From Actinomadura macrotermitis (lineage in GTDB: Bacteria > Actinomycetota > Actinomycetes > Streptosporangiales > Streptosporangiaceae), in assembly GCF_009604375.1 (NCBI RefSeq), contig NZ_WEGH01000001.1, positions 2,170,001 to 2,234,000 on the forward strand: DNA of 64,000 nt. Reading direction: 5' to 3'. The notes beneath the pieces are model-generated. The model searched no databases and had not been told where the DNA came from. It was given only the letters and a program-made list of their open reading frames with translations. The position numbers and the translations under genes were made by a program. Positions 25,330 to 37,851 of the stretch are shown here, piece by piece. How positions within the stretch are numbered: the stretch's first letter is position 1; the number at the start of each line of letters is the position of its first letter.

Positions 25330-27594
25330 TCAGGCGGGGCGGCCGGAGTCGTCGGGGCGCAACCGGCGGTCCTGGCCGCCGCGCCCCGGCCCGCCCTTGC
25401 GCTTCTTCTTCTCGTCCTTCTTGTCGTCCTTGTTCTTCTTGTCCTTGTCCTTGTCGTCCTTCTTCTTGTCCTTCTTGGGCTCTTCCTCGCCGGTGCCCAG
25501 GCTGAAGTACTGGGCCGACGGGTCGTGGAACGACGTCGCGTCGCGCCCGTCCAGCGCCCCCTCCATCGACTCCTGCCAGATCGGCGCCGGGATCGTCGCG
25601 CCGAACACCGACCCGTAGCACTCGCCGTCCATGCAGAGGCTGGTCATCGGGTAGCGGTAGCCGCCGCGCGGGTCGCCCACCCACACCGCCGAGGCGAGGT
25701 CGGGGGTGTACCCGGCGAACCAGGCGGCGGAGAAGTTGTCGACGGTGCCGGTCTTGCCGGCGGCGTCGCGGCCGATGCCCATGCCCCGCGCGGTGCCCTT
25801 GGTGAGCACGCCGCTCAGCACGTGGTTGACGGCGTCGGCGACGTCCTTGTCGATGACCTGCTTGCAGCCGGCGCCGGGGATCTTGCGCGGCTTGCCGGCC
25901 GCGTCGGTGATCCGGGTGATGGCGATGGGCCGGCAGTAGCGGCCGCGGGCGCCGAACGTGGCGTAGGCGGCGGCGAGCCGCAGCGGCGAGACGGTGTTGA
26001 AGCCGAGCGTGAACGCCGGGTACTGCTGCATCGGCTTGCCGTTCGCCTGCCGCATGCCGAGCCGCTCGGCCATCCGCACCGTCTCGCAGAGCCCGACCTG
26101 GCGCTCCAGCTTGAGGAAGTAGGTGTTGACCGAGTGGTAGGTGCCGGTGGCGAGGCTGAACTCCTTGCCGCCCTCGCCGTCGGCGGAGTTGGTCAGCGAG
26201 GCGCCCGGGTCGCTGACGTTGCGGCCCTTGCAGTCGCGGAACCCGACCGGGGTGAAGGCCCGCGGCGCCATGATCTTGGCGCCGAACGGGATGCCCTGCT
26301 CCAGCGCGGCGGCGAGCGTGAACGCCTTGAACGTCGACCCGGCCTGCATGCCGATGCTGGAGCCGTGGCTGGCGTCGGCGGCGAAGTTGATCCAGGTCTT
26401 GCCGCGCTCCTTGTCGGGCCCGAGCCTGCGGTCGACCGCCATGCCCTTGATCCGCCCGGTGCCCGGCTCGACGAGCGCCTCGGCGGCGGCCTTGTGCGCG
26501 GAGTTCAGCCGCGGCACGTGCCGGTCGACGGCGCGCTGCGCGGCCCGCTGCGTCTGCCAGTCCAAGGTGGTGCGGATGGTGAGGCCGCCCTGCTTCAGCA
26601 GCTTCTCGCGCGCCTTCGGGGTGGGGCCGAACACCGGGTTGGTGAGGATCTCGCGCTGCACGTAGTCGCAGAAGAACGGGGCCTTGCTGGACACGCAGCC
26701 GTTCTGGGTGCGCCGGACGCGCAGCCGGATCGGCTGCCGCGCGGTCGCGTCGGCCTCGGCCCGGGTGATCTGGCCGAGGTCGGCCATCCGGCCGAGGACG
26801 GTGTCGCGGCGCTGCTTGGCCGCCTCGGGGTGCTGGATCGGGTCGTAGGCGAAGGGGTAGCGCACGATGCCGGCCAGCAGCGCGGCCTCCGGCAGCGTCA
26901 GCCTGGACGCGGGTTTGGCGAAGTAGCGCTGGGACGCGGCCTCGATGCCGTAGGCGCCCGCGCCGTAGTAGGCGATGTTGAGGTAGCGGCGCAGGATCTC
27001 GTCCTTGGAGAAGCGCTTCTCCATCGCGACGGCGTACTTCAGCTCGCGCAGCTTGCGGGCCGGGGTGAGGGCCTTGGCCTCCTGCTTGCCCGCGGGGGTG
27101 TCGGCCTGGGTGACCAGCAGGTTCTTGACGTACTGCTGGGTGATGCCCGAGCCGCCCTGCTGCACCTCGCCGGAGCCGACGTTGCTGACCAGCGCCCGGA
27201 CGGTCGCCTTGGAGTCCAGCGCGCCGTGCTCGTAGAAGCGGTTGTCCTCGATGGCGAGGACGGCGCGGCGGACGACCGGGGCGATCTGGTCGAGCCGGAC
27301 GTCGACCCGGTTCTCGTAGTAGAAGGTGGCCAGCAGCGAGCCGTCGGCGGCCAGGATCCGCGAGCGCTGCGGGACGCCGGTGAGGTCCATGTCGGCGGGC
27401 TCGTTCTCGAACCAGGTGGCCGCGTCGCGCGCGCCGACCCCGGCGCCGCCCACCAGCGGGACGACCATCAGCGCGATGAGCAGGCCCGACAGCGCGCCGA
27501 GGCCCGCCAGGTCGCGGACCCGGCGGGCGGCCGAGCCGCCCCTCCGTCCGGACGTGGCGAAACCACCACCGTCTCCCCCAGACCCTCCCAGCAC
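25330..27594 (-). CDS. Class A penicillin-binding protein (transglycosylase/transpeptidase)
   Basis: 754 aa, bifunctional peptidoglycan synthase. A cytoplasmic tail and one transmembrane anchor (about residues 30-50) precede a GT51 transglycosylase with catalytic Glu near 116 (AIEDNRFYEHGALD) and GGSGITQQYVKNLL. The transpeptidase has SxxK in AGSTFKAFTL (about 420), SxN in HSVNTYF (about 488) and KTGT (about 614). The C-terminal 40 residues are a Lys/Asp tail of unknown role. The start is uncertain: GTG 27594 lacks a Shine-Dalgarno site, and a TACGCT just before it would allow a leaderless transcript; the frame stays open to 27693. Confidence 0.9.
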   Translation of the reverse strand: MLGGSGGDGGGFATSGRRGGSAARRVRDLAGLGALSGLLIALMVVPLVGGAGVGARDAATWFENEPADMDLTGVPQRSRILAADGSLLATFYYENRVDVRLDQIAPVVRRAVLAIEDNRFYEHGALDSKATVRALVSNVGSGEVQQGGSGITQQYVKNLLVTQADTPAGKQEAKALTPARKLRELKYAVAMEKRFSKDEILRRYLNIAYYGAGAYGIEAASQRYFAKPASRLTLPEAALLAGIVRYPFAYDPIQHPEAAKQRRDTVLGRMADLGQITRAEADATARQPIRLRVRRTQNGCVSSKAPFFCDYVQREILTNPVFGPTPKAREKLLKQGGLTIRTTLDWQTQRAAQRAVDRHVPRLNSAHKAAAEALVEPGTGRIKGMAVDRRLGPDKERGKTWINFAADASHGSSIGMQAGSTFKAFTLAAALEQGIPFGAKIMAPRAFTPVGFRDCKGRNVSDPGASLTNSADGEGGKEFSLATGTYHSVNTYFLKLERQVGLCETVRMAERLGMRQANGKPMQQYPAFTLGFNTVSPLRLAAAYATFGARGRYCRPIAITRITDAAGKPRKIPGAGCKQVIDKDVADAVNHVLSGVLTKGTARGMGIGRDAAGKTGTVDNFSAAWFAGYTPDLASAVWVGDPRGGYRYPMTSLCMDGECYGSVFGATIPAPIWQESMEGALDGRDATSFHDPSAQYFSLGTGEEEPKKDKKKDDKDKDKKNKDDKKDEKKKRKGGPGRGGQDRRLRPDDSGRPA

Positions 27595-27652
27595 GGGGCA
27601 AGCGTAAAGGGCGGGCCGGTCCCCGGCCAACCCGCCCTCGGTCTCGGTTGCG

Positions 27653-28618
27653 CTACCCCTCGTCCGCGTGTTCCCAGGCAGTGACACGATCACGGAATAC
27701 CCGCGCCACGGCCCGCAACTCCGCCTCGGCGTCGTGTCCTGCCCGCTGCGCCTCCCTGACCAGGGCGAACAGCCGCGAACCGTACTCGGGTCCGGTGACC
27801 TGGTACAGCTCCTCGGGGGCGTCCAGCCGGCCGGCGCGGCGCTGCAGCTGCGCGGCGAGCGACAGCGCGGGCTGCCCCATCGGGACGCCGTCGAACACCG
27901 ACGCCTCGTCGCCGCTCTTGGCGGCGCGCTCGGCGGCCTTGATCTGCTCCCAGTTGGCGTTGACCTCGTCGGCGCCGGACACGGTGACGTCGCCGAACAC
28001 GTGCGGGTGGCGGCGGACCAGCTTGTCGACGATGCCGCCGGCGACGTCGTCGATGGTGAAGGCCGTCTCGTCGGTGCGCTCGGCGGCGACGACCGCGTGG
28101 AACGCCACCTGCATCAGCACGTCGCCGAGCTCCTCGCGCAGCGCGGCCAGGTCGCCGCTCTCCACGCTGTCGGCGACCTCGTAGGACTCCTCCAGCAGGT
28201 AGGGCACGAGCGTGGCGTGCGTCTGCTTGGCGTCCCAGGGGCACTCGCGGCGCAGCGTGTCCATCACCGACACCAGGTCGAGCAGGCGGGCGCCGGGCAG
28301 GTCGTAGGAGCCGTGCAGCACCTCGACGTCCAGCGGGTCGTTCACCACCAGCTGCCCGATGCGGCGCATGAGCTGCTCGTCGCCGTCGGGCGCGGCCACC
28401 CACAGCACGTCCGCCTCGCGGGCGAGCGCGACGAGCGCGGCCGGGTCGGGGGCGGCGACGTGCTCGGCGTGCACCCCGGCGTCGCCGAGGGCGGGCAGCA
28501 GCGGGTGGCCGGGCCGGGTGAGCACCCGCGCGGTCGAGGAGCGCAGCGCCTCCCAGGCCCGCCAGGTGAGCAGGCCGGGCGCGACGCGGTGGGTGGTGGC
28601 GAGCAGGGTCAGGGACAT
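27653..28618 (-). CDS. mazG: Nucleoside triphosphate pyrophosphohydrolase MazG
   Basis: 321 aa. The first 110 residues resemble the tetrapyrrole-methylase-like N-terminal region of long actinobacterial MazG proteins. The MazG domain starts at MDTLRRECPWDAKQTHATLVPYLLEES, with metal ligands in EESYEVADSVE and EELGDVLMQV, and later WEQIKAAER. It hydrolyses aberrant or canonical NTPs to NMP and pyrophosphate, a housecleaning role. Start ATG at 28618, 2 bp after the lipoprotein stop, so it is cotranscribed with it and probably with mfd. Confidence 0.92.
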   Translation of the reverse strand: MSLTLLATTHRVAPGLLTWRAWEALRSSTARVLTRPGHPLLPALGDAGVHAEHVAAPDPAALVALAREADVLWVAAPDGDEQLMRRIGQLVVNDPLDVEVLHGSYDLPGARLLDLVSVMDTLRRECPWDAKQTHATLVPYLLEESYEVADSVESGDLAALREELGDVLMQVAFHAVVAAERTDETAFTIDDVAGGIVDKLVRRHPHVFGDVTVSGADEVNANWEQIKAAERAAKSGDEASVFDGVPMGQPALSLAAQLQRRAGRLDAPEELYQVTGPEYGSRLFALVREAQRAGHDAEAELRAVARVFRDRVTAWEHADEG

Positions 28619-28620
28619 GG

Positions 28621-29283
28621 TCAGCGAATACCCGATTCCGTGCCGGACAGCTGGTAGGCGACGGGCCCGATCTGGACCTGCGCGGGGTCGAACGTGCCGA
28701 ACCGCGGATTGATCTTGATCTTCATCCCGGCCGCGGCCTTGCGCATCACCAGCCCGACCACCTGGCGGGCCTGCGCTGCCTGCTGGCTCTCGGCCGGCGC
28801 GCCGCCGGCCACGCGCTGCACCAGCAGCTCGCGGATGGCGAAGAAGCGGGCCAGGTCGCGGGTGTAGCGGACGGGCAGGCCGTTGGCCAGGGTGGTGTTG
28901 CGGGCGCCGCGCTGGCGGTCCATGGCGGCCACGATCTGGTCCACGTCGCCGTCGCTGACCTCGACCTTGGCCCGCTTGGCGACCTCGTCGCCGATGCGGA
29001 AGGTCACCAGCGCCGACAGCGCGCCGCGCAGGTCGCCCTCCACCGCCGGGGGGGCGACCCGCGGGTCGGCGCTGCCGGGGTTCGCGCGCGCGTCGTTGGC
29101 GCCGCGGCTGGCGCGGAACTGCGCGCGCCACTCGCGGACCGCGGCGTCCAGGGTGGACACCGTGATGCGCTGGTCGTCGATGACGGCGGCGCTGCCGGCC
29201 TGGGCGGGGCCGCCGCCGCAGCCGGTGAGCGCGGCGGCGGCGATCGCCGCGGCGAGCGCGGCCTTCACGGATGTCGCGAGCAC
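28621..29283 (-). CDS. SurA-N-like lipoprotein
   Basis: 220 aa. The signal peptide ends in LTGCGGG with lipidated Cys22. The mature part starts with AAVIDDQRITVSTLDAAVREW, the typical opening of SurA/PrsA-type N-terminal chaperone domains, then helices. There is no PPIase (parvulin) domain. It would act outside the membrane in protein folding or quality control. It lies between mfd and mazG, an arrangement common in actinobacteria. Whether it binds clients is inference from the fold. Confidence 0.8.
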   Translation of the reverse strand: MLATSVKAALAAAIAAAALTGCGGGPAQAGSAAVIDDQRITVSTLDAAVREWRAQFRASRGANDARANPGSADPRVAPPAVEGDLRGALSALVTFRIGDEVAKRAKVEVSDGDVDQIVAAMDRQRGARNTTLANGLPVRYTRDLARFFAIRELLVQRVAGGAPAESQQAAQARQVVGLVMRKAAAGMKIKINPRFGTFDPAQVQIGPVAYQLSGTESGIR

Positions 29284-29325
29284 GGGTTCCCCAAACTGTC
29301 AGTGATCACTTCGCGGTTCGCCAGC

Positions 29326-32823
<3,498 letters not shown>

Positions 32824-32988
32824 CTTCGCCCGCTACTCCACCCGTGGACGGCCGCACGGCAAGCCCCCGCCCGGACGCGGGGCAGCCCGAAGACCCGGGA
32901 ATCGCCCAAGGACCCCGGCATCGCGTACCAGCCTACGCGTCCACCGGGGAGGCCCGCGCGCCATCCCGCCCGGAACGAGGATGTACCA

Positions 32989-33010
32989 TGTGAGACAGTA
33001 ATGTCGCATA
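32989..33010 (+). promoter_or_regulatory. Probable TetR operator upstream of the TetR/MFS pair
   Basis: TGTGAGACA and TGTCGCATA, separated by four bases, form an inverted repeat with 7 of 9 positions paired. It ends 19 bp before the regulator start and therefore overlaps the likely promoter, as expected for autorepression. Confidence 0.6.
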
Positions 33011-33029
33011 TGAGGCGAAGGGGCCGCAG

Positions 33030-33617
33030 ATGTCAAAGGGCGAGCAGATCCTCACCGCCGCGATCCGGCACCTGAACACCGACCCCACCGCCTCGATGGG
33101 CCGGATCGCCGAGGCCGCCGGCGTCAGCCGCGCCACGCTGCACCGGTACTACGCCACCCGCGAGGAGCTGCTGCGCGCGCTCGGCGAGCAGGCCATGGAC
33201 CGCTGGGAGCAGTCCCAGCGGTCCGCCGGGATCGAGGCCGCGGCCGCGTCCGGCGACCCGGCCGTGCTGGAGGAGGCGCTGCACGCGCTGATGCGCGCCT
33301 TCACCGTCGACGCCGACGAGCACGGGTTCGCCTTGACCGACCATTTCGTCAACCACCTGCCTGAGCTGGTGCGGCGCGGGGAAGAGCTGGAAGAGCGCGA
33401 GATCGTGTTCTACGCCGCCTGCCAGCGCGCCGGGGTGCTGCGCGCCGACCTGCCCGCGCGCTGGGTGAGCAACACCGTGTACGGCCTGATGGTCACCGTG
33501 CGCGACAGCCTGCGCAACGGCGACGTCGCCCGCCGCGACATCGAGCGACTGATGATCACCACCTTCCTGGCCGGCACCGCAGACCGGCCGGGCGAGACAC
33601 CGGGAGAACGACGATGA
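33030..33617 (+). CDS. TetR/AcrR-family transcriptional repressor
   Basis: 195 aa. The N-terminal HTH spans about residues 5-50 (QILTAAIRHLNTDPTASMGRIAEAAGVSRATLHRYYATREELL). The rest is a helical ligand domain with one buried Cys (YAACQRAGVLR). It most likely represses itself and the overlapping MFS gene through the inverted repeat at 32989-33010 and is released by a drug-like ligand. GGG-GCC-GCAG before the ATG is a weak ribosome site. The stop overlaps the transporter start (ATGA). Confidence 0.92.
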   Translation: MSKGEQILTAAIRHLNTDPTASMGRIAEAAGVSRATLHRYYATREELLRALGEQAMDRWEQSQRSAGIEAAAASGDPAVLEEALHALMRAFTVDADEHGFALTDHFVNHLPELVRRGEELEEREIVFYAACQRAGVLRADLPARWVSNTVYGLMVTVRDSLRNGDVARRDIERLMITTFLAGTADRPGETPGERR

Positions 33618-35173
33618 CGTCCGCGACACCCGCCCCCGCCGGCGCGACCGCGGCCCGGCCGCCGCACCCGCGCCGCTGGGCGGGCCTGGCGGTGCTGTCG
33701 GCGAGCCTGCTGCTCGTCGTCATGGACATGACCGTGCTGAACGTGGCGCTGCCGGAGATCTCGGCCGATCTGCAGCCCGACTCGATCTCGCTGCTGTGGA
33801 TGGTCGACGTCTACTCGCTGGTGGTGTCGGGCCTGCTGGTCACCGCTGCGGGCCTCGGCGACCGGTGGGGCCGCAAGCGCATGCTCATCACCGGCTTCAC
33901 CATCTTCGGCCTCGCCTCGCTGGCGGTGCTGGCCGCCGACAGCCCCGGCGCGGTGATCGCGGTGCGGGCGCTGCTCGGCGTCGGCGGCGCGATGATCATG
34001 CCGTCCACGCTGTCGATGATCCGGCAGCTGTTCACCGACCCGCGCGAGCGCGCCACCGCGCTCGGCGTCTGGGCGACGATGGCCGCGCTCGGCGGCGCAC
34101 TCGGCCCGATCCTCGGCGGCGCGCTGCTGGAGGCGTTCAGCTGGCACTCGGCGTTCCTGGTGAACGTCCCGGTGATGGCGGTGGCGATCGCCGCGGGCCT
34201 GTGGCTCCTGCCCGAGTCGCGCAACCCCGAGCCGGGCCGCTGGGACCTGCCCGGCACCGCCCTGTCGATCACCGGCATGGTCGCCCTGGTCTACGCGATC
34301 AAGCACTTCGGCAAGGACGGCTTCGCCAGCCCGGGCGCGCTCGCCGCGGCGGCCGTCGCGCTGGTCACGCTGACCTGGTTCGTCCGGCGCTGCCTGAACC
34401 GGCCCGACCCGATGCTGCAGGTGCGGCTGTTCCGCGGCCGCGCCTTCACCGCCGGCACCCTGGCCGCGCTCGTCACCAGCGTCGCGGTCGCCGCCACGAT
34501 GCTGCTGCTCGCGCAGTGGATGCAGCTGGTCATGGGCTACTCGCCGCTGGAGGCGGGGCTGCGGCTGCTGCCCGAGGCCGCCGCCGCGGCGATCATGTCG
34601 CCGCTGGCGCCCGCGCTGGCCGCCCGGATCGGCGCGCGCACCGTGCTGGCGGGCGGCATCGCGGTGAGCGGGGCCGGCTTCCTGACGCTCTTCCTCGGAC
34701 CGCAGCCGCTCGGCTACGGCACCGTCGTGGTCGCGCTGGTGCTGACCGGCGCCGGCATGGGCTCGCTGGCCATCGCCTCCGCGGTGATCATGGCGGGGGC
34801 GCCGGCCCGGGAGTCGGGCAGCGCGGCGGCGATCGAGGAGACCAGCTACGAGCTCGGCGGGGCGCTCGGCGTCGCGGTGCTCGGCAGCATCGCCGCGGCC
34901 GTCTACCGGCGCGAGCTGCCGCTGCCCGAGCTGGCCGGCGCGGGCGTCACCGGGGACGCGGCGCACACCGCGCAGGAGTCGCTCGGCGGCGCGATGGAGG
35001 AGATCCAGCGGCTCGGCGCCGCCGGCGCCCGGCTCGCCGCGCAGGCGCAGCAGGCCTTCACCCACTCGCTGGAGTGGGCGAGCCTGGCCGGCGGCGTGCT
35101 GATGATCGTGACGGCCGCCGTCATCTGGCGGCTCACCCCGGCCGACCTGGACCTGGCCGACACCGAGCATTGA
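33614..35173 (+). CDS. MFS efflux transporter, DHA2 (14-TMS) family
   Basis: 519 aa, about 14 transmembrane helices. Motif A-like GDRWGRKRML near residue 75, motif C-like GGALGPILGGAL near 157, and the first-helix motif D DMTVLNVALPEIS near 37, as in EmrB/QacA proton-driven multidrug exporters. The first helix contains Asp (VMDMTV), typical of cation-drug transport. Substrate unknown. It is coupled to the TetR gene and ends in a strong hairpin, so the two form a closed efflux unit. Confidence 0.92.
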   Translation: MTSATPAPAGATAARPPHPRRWAGLAVLSASLLLVVMDMTVLNVALPEISADLQPDSISLLWMVDVYSLVVSGLLVTAAGLGDRWGRKRMLITGFTIFGLASLAVLAADSPGAVIAVRALLGVGGAMIMPSTLSMIRQLFTDPRERATALGVWATMAALGGALGPILGGALLEAFSWHSAFLVNVPVMAVAIAAGLWLLPESRNPEPGRWDLPGTALSITGMVALVYAIKHFGKDGFASPGALAAAAVALVTLTWFVRRCLNRPDPMLQVRLFRGRAFTAGTLAALVTSVAVAATMLLLAQWMQLVMGYSPLEAGLRLLPEAAAAAIMSPLAPALAARIGARTVLAGGIAVSGAGFLTLFLGPQPLGYGTVVVALVLTGAGMGSLAIASAVIMAGAPARESGSAAAIEETSYELGGALGVAVLGSIAAAVYRRELPLPELAGAGVTGDAAHTAQESLGGAMEEIQRLGAAGARLAAQAQQAFTHSLEWASLAGGVLMIVTAAVIWRLTPADLDLADTEH

Positions 35174-35194
35174 CCCCGGGGCACTGACCGCCGC

Positions 35195-35229
35195 CCGGGC
35201 GGGCGCCCCCGGCAGGGGCGCCCGCCCGG
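35195..35229. terminator. Bidirectional terminator after the MFS gene
   Basis: A perfect 15-bp stem (35195-35209 with 35215-35229) and a 5-nt loop between the convergent MFS and secreted-protein genes. Confidence 0.85.
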
Positions 35230-35239
35230 CTCGGTGCGC

Positions 35240-35614
35240 TCAGCCGTTGGACGGGCCGAGCAGGTTCAGGTGGTCCGCGACGAACGGCGTGCCGTTGTGG
35301 TCGGGGGTCACCTTGAAGTTCTTCCAGGTGTTGTCGGCGGTCGAGACCAGGTCGCGGTCCCACTCCACCAGCCGGCCGTTGACGTTCTTGAACCACACGA
35401 CCGTGAAGGTGGAGCCGCCGGCGATCTGCCCGTGGTCCTTGAGCGTGCCGCTGACCTCGCTGTAGGACCACCAGCCGATCACGTTGGAGTCCGGTCCGGA
35501 CAGTTCCATGTTGACCGGCGGAAGGTCGGCGGACGCGGCGGGCGCGACCGACAGCGCCAGGCCGGCCGCGGTGGCGGGAACGGCGAGGGCGGCGATCAGT
35601 CTCCTGAGCTTCAT
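35240..35614 (-). CDS. Small secreted protein
   Basis: 124 aa. Sec signal peptide (KLRRLIAALAVPATAAGLALSVAPAASA) with cleavage near residue 29. The mature part of about 95 residues is beta-rich and Trp-rich (NVIGWWSYSEVSG, FTVVWFKNVNGRLVEWDRDL, NTWKNFKV) and has no cysteines. I do not recognise a family. It is exported and soluble. AAGGAG is 6 nt before ATG 35614, which is preferred to GTG 35617. It lies alone between two convergent or divergent units. Confidence 0.72.
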   Translation of the reverse strand: MKLRRLIAALAVPATAAGLALSVAPAASADLPPVNMELSGPDSNVIGWWSYSEVSGTLKDHGQIAGGSTFTVVWFKNVNGRLVEWDRDLVSTADNTWKNFKVTPDHNGTPFVADHLNLLGPSNG

Positions 35615-35731
35615 CACTGTCTCCTTCGGCTGGGGGCGTCTCCCCCGGCGCCTCGCTCAGGTTCCGCCGGATCGCTGCTCGGTCTCCAGACCGGGCACTG
35701 CTCGGTTCTTGCTCAGTCACCGCCCATCCGG

Positions 35732-35754
35732 GCGCCGGTTTTCCGTACCGGCGC
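35732..35754. promoter_or_regulatory. Palindrome upstream of the STAND ATPase gene
   Basis: GCGCCGGT, seven bases, ACCGGCGC: a perfect 8-bp inverted repeat 40 bp before the ATG at 35794. A TAGGGT box lies at 35781-35786. It may be an operator, possibly for autoregulation. Confidence 0.45.
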
Positions 35755-35793
35755 GCATCCGGAGGCCGCCTTTTCCTGCGTAGGGTCCCTTGC

Positions 35794-37851
35794 ATGGGGG
35801 TCGTTCTCGAGGAGACCATCGCCGATCGTCTGCGCGCCGCCCGCCGCCGCCGCTTCGCCGGGCGCACCGAGGAACTGGAGCTGTTCCGCACCGCCGTCAC
35901 CTCCGCCGAGCCGCCGTTCACCGTCCTGTTCGTGCACGGGCCCGGCGGTGTCGGCAAGTCCGCGCTGCTGGACGCGTTCGCGGCCGTCGCCGAGGAGGCC
36001 GGGGCCGCCGTGACGGTGCTGGACGGCCGCACCGTCGCCCCGGCGCCGCACGTGGTCCGCGCTGTGGTTCCGGCGCCCCGGCCCGCCGGGGGCGGCGCCC
36101 GCCGCGTCCTGCTCCTGGACACCTACGAGCGGCTCATGCCGATCGACGACTGGATCCGCGACGCCTTCGTCCCGGACCTGCCCGCCGGGACCGTCGTCGT
36201 GCTGGCCGGCCGGGAGGCGCCCGGCCCGGGCTGGACCGCCGACCCCGGCTGGCGGGAACTGCTGCGCGTGCTGCCGCTGCGCAACCTCGCCCCCGATGAC
36301 GGCGCCGCCTACCTGCGCGCCGAGGGCGTCCCCGCCGCCCTGCACCAGCGCGTCCTCGCGGCCACGCACGGGCATCCGCTGGCGCTGGCGCTGCTCACCG
36401 ACGTCCTCGCCCAGCGGCCCGGCGCCGCGCCGGCCCGGATCGACCTGACCGACACGCCCGACGTCGTCCGCCGGCTGCTGGACCGCTTCCTGGAGGAGGT
36501 CCCCACCGAGTGGCACCGCCGCGCGCTGGAGGTCTGCGCCCACGCCATGATCACCACCCAGGACCTGCTGCGCGACGCCCTCGGCGACCTGCCCGAGGGG
36601 GCGCCGGACGCCGCCACGCTGTTCGGGTGGATGCGCCGGCTGTCGTTCGTCTCGGCGTGCCCCGGCGGGCTGTACCCGCACGACGTCGCCCGCGACGTCC
36701 TGGACGCCGACCTGCGCTGGCGGGACCGGTCCTGCTACCTGCGCGTGCACCGGCGGATCCGCCGGCACCTGCTGGACCGCGTCTTCGGTCCCGGCGGGCC
36801 GGCGCAGCGGCAGGCCATCACGGAGCTGACGTTCCTGCAGCGCGTCAACCCGGTCGTCCGCTCCTACCTGGCCTGGACGTGCCTCGGCACGCACCGCCCC
36901 GGCGCGCTGCGGCCCGGCGACCACGCCGCGATCCGCGCCATGACCGAACGGCACGAGGGCCCGGCCTCCGCCGCGATCGCCGCGTACTGGCTGGACCGCG
37001 CCCCCGCCGGCTTCGTCGTGGTGCGCGGCCCCGCGGACGAGCCCCTCGGGTTCGGGCTGCAGCTGCGGCTGGACACCCTCACCGCCGCCGACCGGGCCGC
37101 CGACCCCGGCGCCGCCGCGCTGTGGGAGCACGTCCACCGCGACGGCCCGCCCGCCCCGGGCGACGCGGTGATCGCGTCCCGGTTCGCGATGGACGCCGAG
37201 CACTACCAGCGGCCCTCGGCGACGTTCAACGTCCTGCTCGTGGCGTTCATGCAGCGCCGCATCGCCGAACCCCGCCTGGCCGGGGACCTGCTCGCCGCCT
37301 ATCCCGACGACGGCGACCTCGCCGGGTTCTTCCGCTACGGCGGCTACCACCGCGCCGAGGACGCCGACTTCACCGTCGGGGGGCGCCGCAACCACGTCTT
37401 CGCCTACGACCACCGGGGCGGCGGCATCGGCGCCTGGCTGGAGCGCCTCGCCGAGCGCGAGCTGGGGTACGAGCCCGCGCAGCCGCCGCCCATGCCCGTC
37501 CCGGCGCGGACGCTGTCGCGCGCCGAGTTCACCGCCGCCGTCCGCCGCGCCCTGCGCGACCTGCACGATCCCGGCGCGCTGGCGCGCAGCCCGCTGGCCG
37601 GGTCCCGGCTCGCCGCGGGCGGCGACCTGGCCGGGACGCTGCGGGCGGCGGCGGACGCACTGCGCGCCGACCCCCGCGGCGAGCGGCGGCACCGGGCGGT
37701 GGACCGCACCTACCTGCGGCCCGCGCCGACCCAGGAGCGGGCGGCCGAGCTGCTGGGCCTGCCGTTCAGCACCTACCGGCGCCATCTCACCGAGGGCGTC
37801 CGGCGGATCGCCGACACGCTGTGGCGGTGGGAGCTGGACGGGCGGCCGTGA
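35794..37851 (+). CDS. STAND-type ATPase with C-terminal HTH-like domain
   Basis: 685 aa, soluble. N-terminal AAA_16/NB-ARC module: Walker A GPGGVGKS near residue 50, Walker B-like RRVLLLDTYE near 108, an arginine in VVLAGREAP near 150, and GHPLALAL near 192, which marks STAND signalling ATPases. A middle region near 380-420 (AAIAAYWLDRAPAGFVVVRGPADEPLGFGLQLRL) looks like the sheet of a GNAT acetyltransferase but lacks a clear acetyl-CoA loop. The C-terminal AAELLGLPFSTYRRHLTEGVRRI resembles a DNA-binding HTH. Regulatory or stress-sensor role inferred. Its stop abuts the cytidylyltransferase stop. Confidence 0.72.
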   Translation: MGVVLEETIADRLRAARRRRFAGRTEELELFRTAVTSAEPPFTVLFVHGPGGVGKSALLDAFAAVAEEAGAAVTVLDGRTVAPAPHVVRAVVPAPRPAGGGARRVLLLDTYERLMPIDDWIRDAFVPDLPAGTVVVLAGREAPGPGWTADPGWRELLRVLPLRNLAPDDGAAYLRAEGVPAALHQRVLAATHGHPLALALLTDVLAQRPGAAPARIDLTDTPDVVRRLLDRFLEEVPTEWHRRALEVCAHAMITTQDLLRDALGDLPEGAPDAATLFGWMRRLSFVSACPGGLYPHDVARDVLDADLRWRDRSCYLRVHRRIRRHLLDRVFGPGGPAQRQAITELTFLQRVNPVVRSYLAWTCLGTHRPGALRPGDHAAIRAMTERHEGPASAAIAAYWLDRAPAGFVVVRGPADEPLGFGLQLRLDTLTAADRAADPGAAALWEHVHRDGPPAPGDAVIASRFAMDAEHYQRPSATFNVLLVAFMQRRIAEPRLAGDLLAAYPDDGDLAGFFRYGGYHRAEDADFTVGGRRNHVFAYDHRGGGIGAWLERLAERELGYEPAQPPPMPVPARTLSRAEFTAAVRRALRDLHDPGALARSPLAGSRLAAGGDLAGTLRAAADALRADPRGERRHRAVDRTYLRPAPTQERAAELLGLPFSTYRRHLTEGVRRIADTLWRWELDGRP

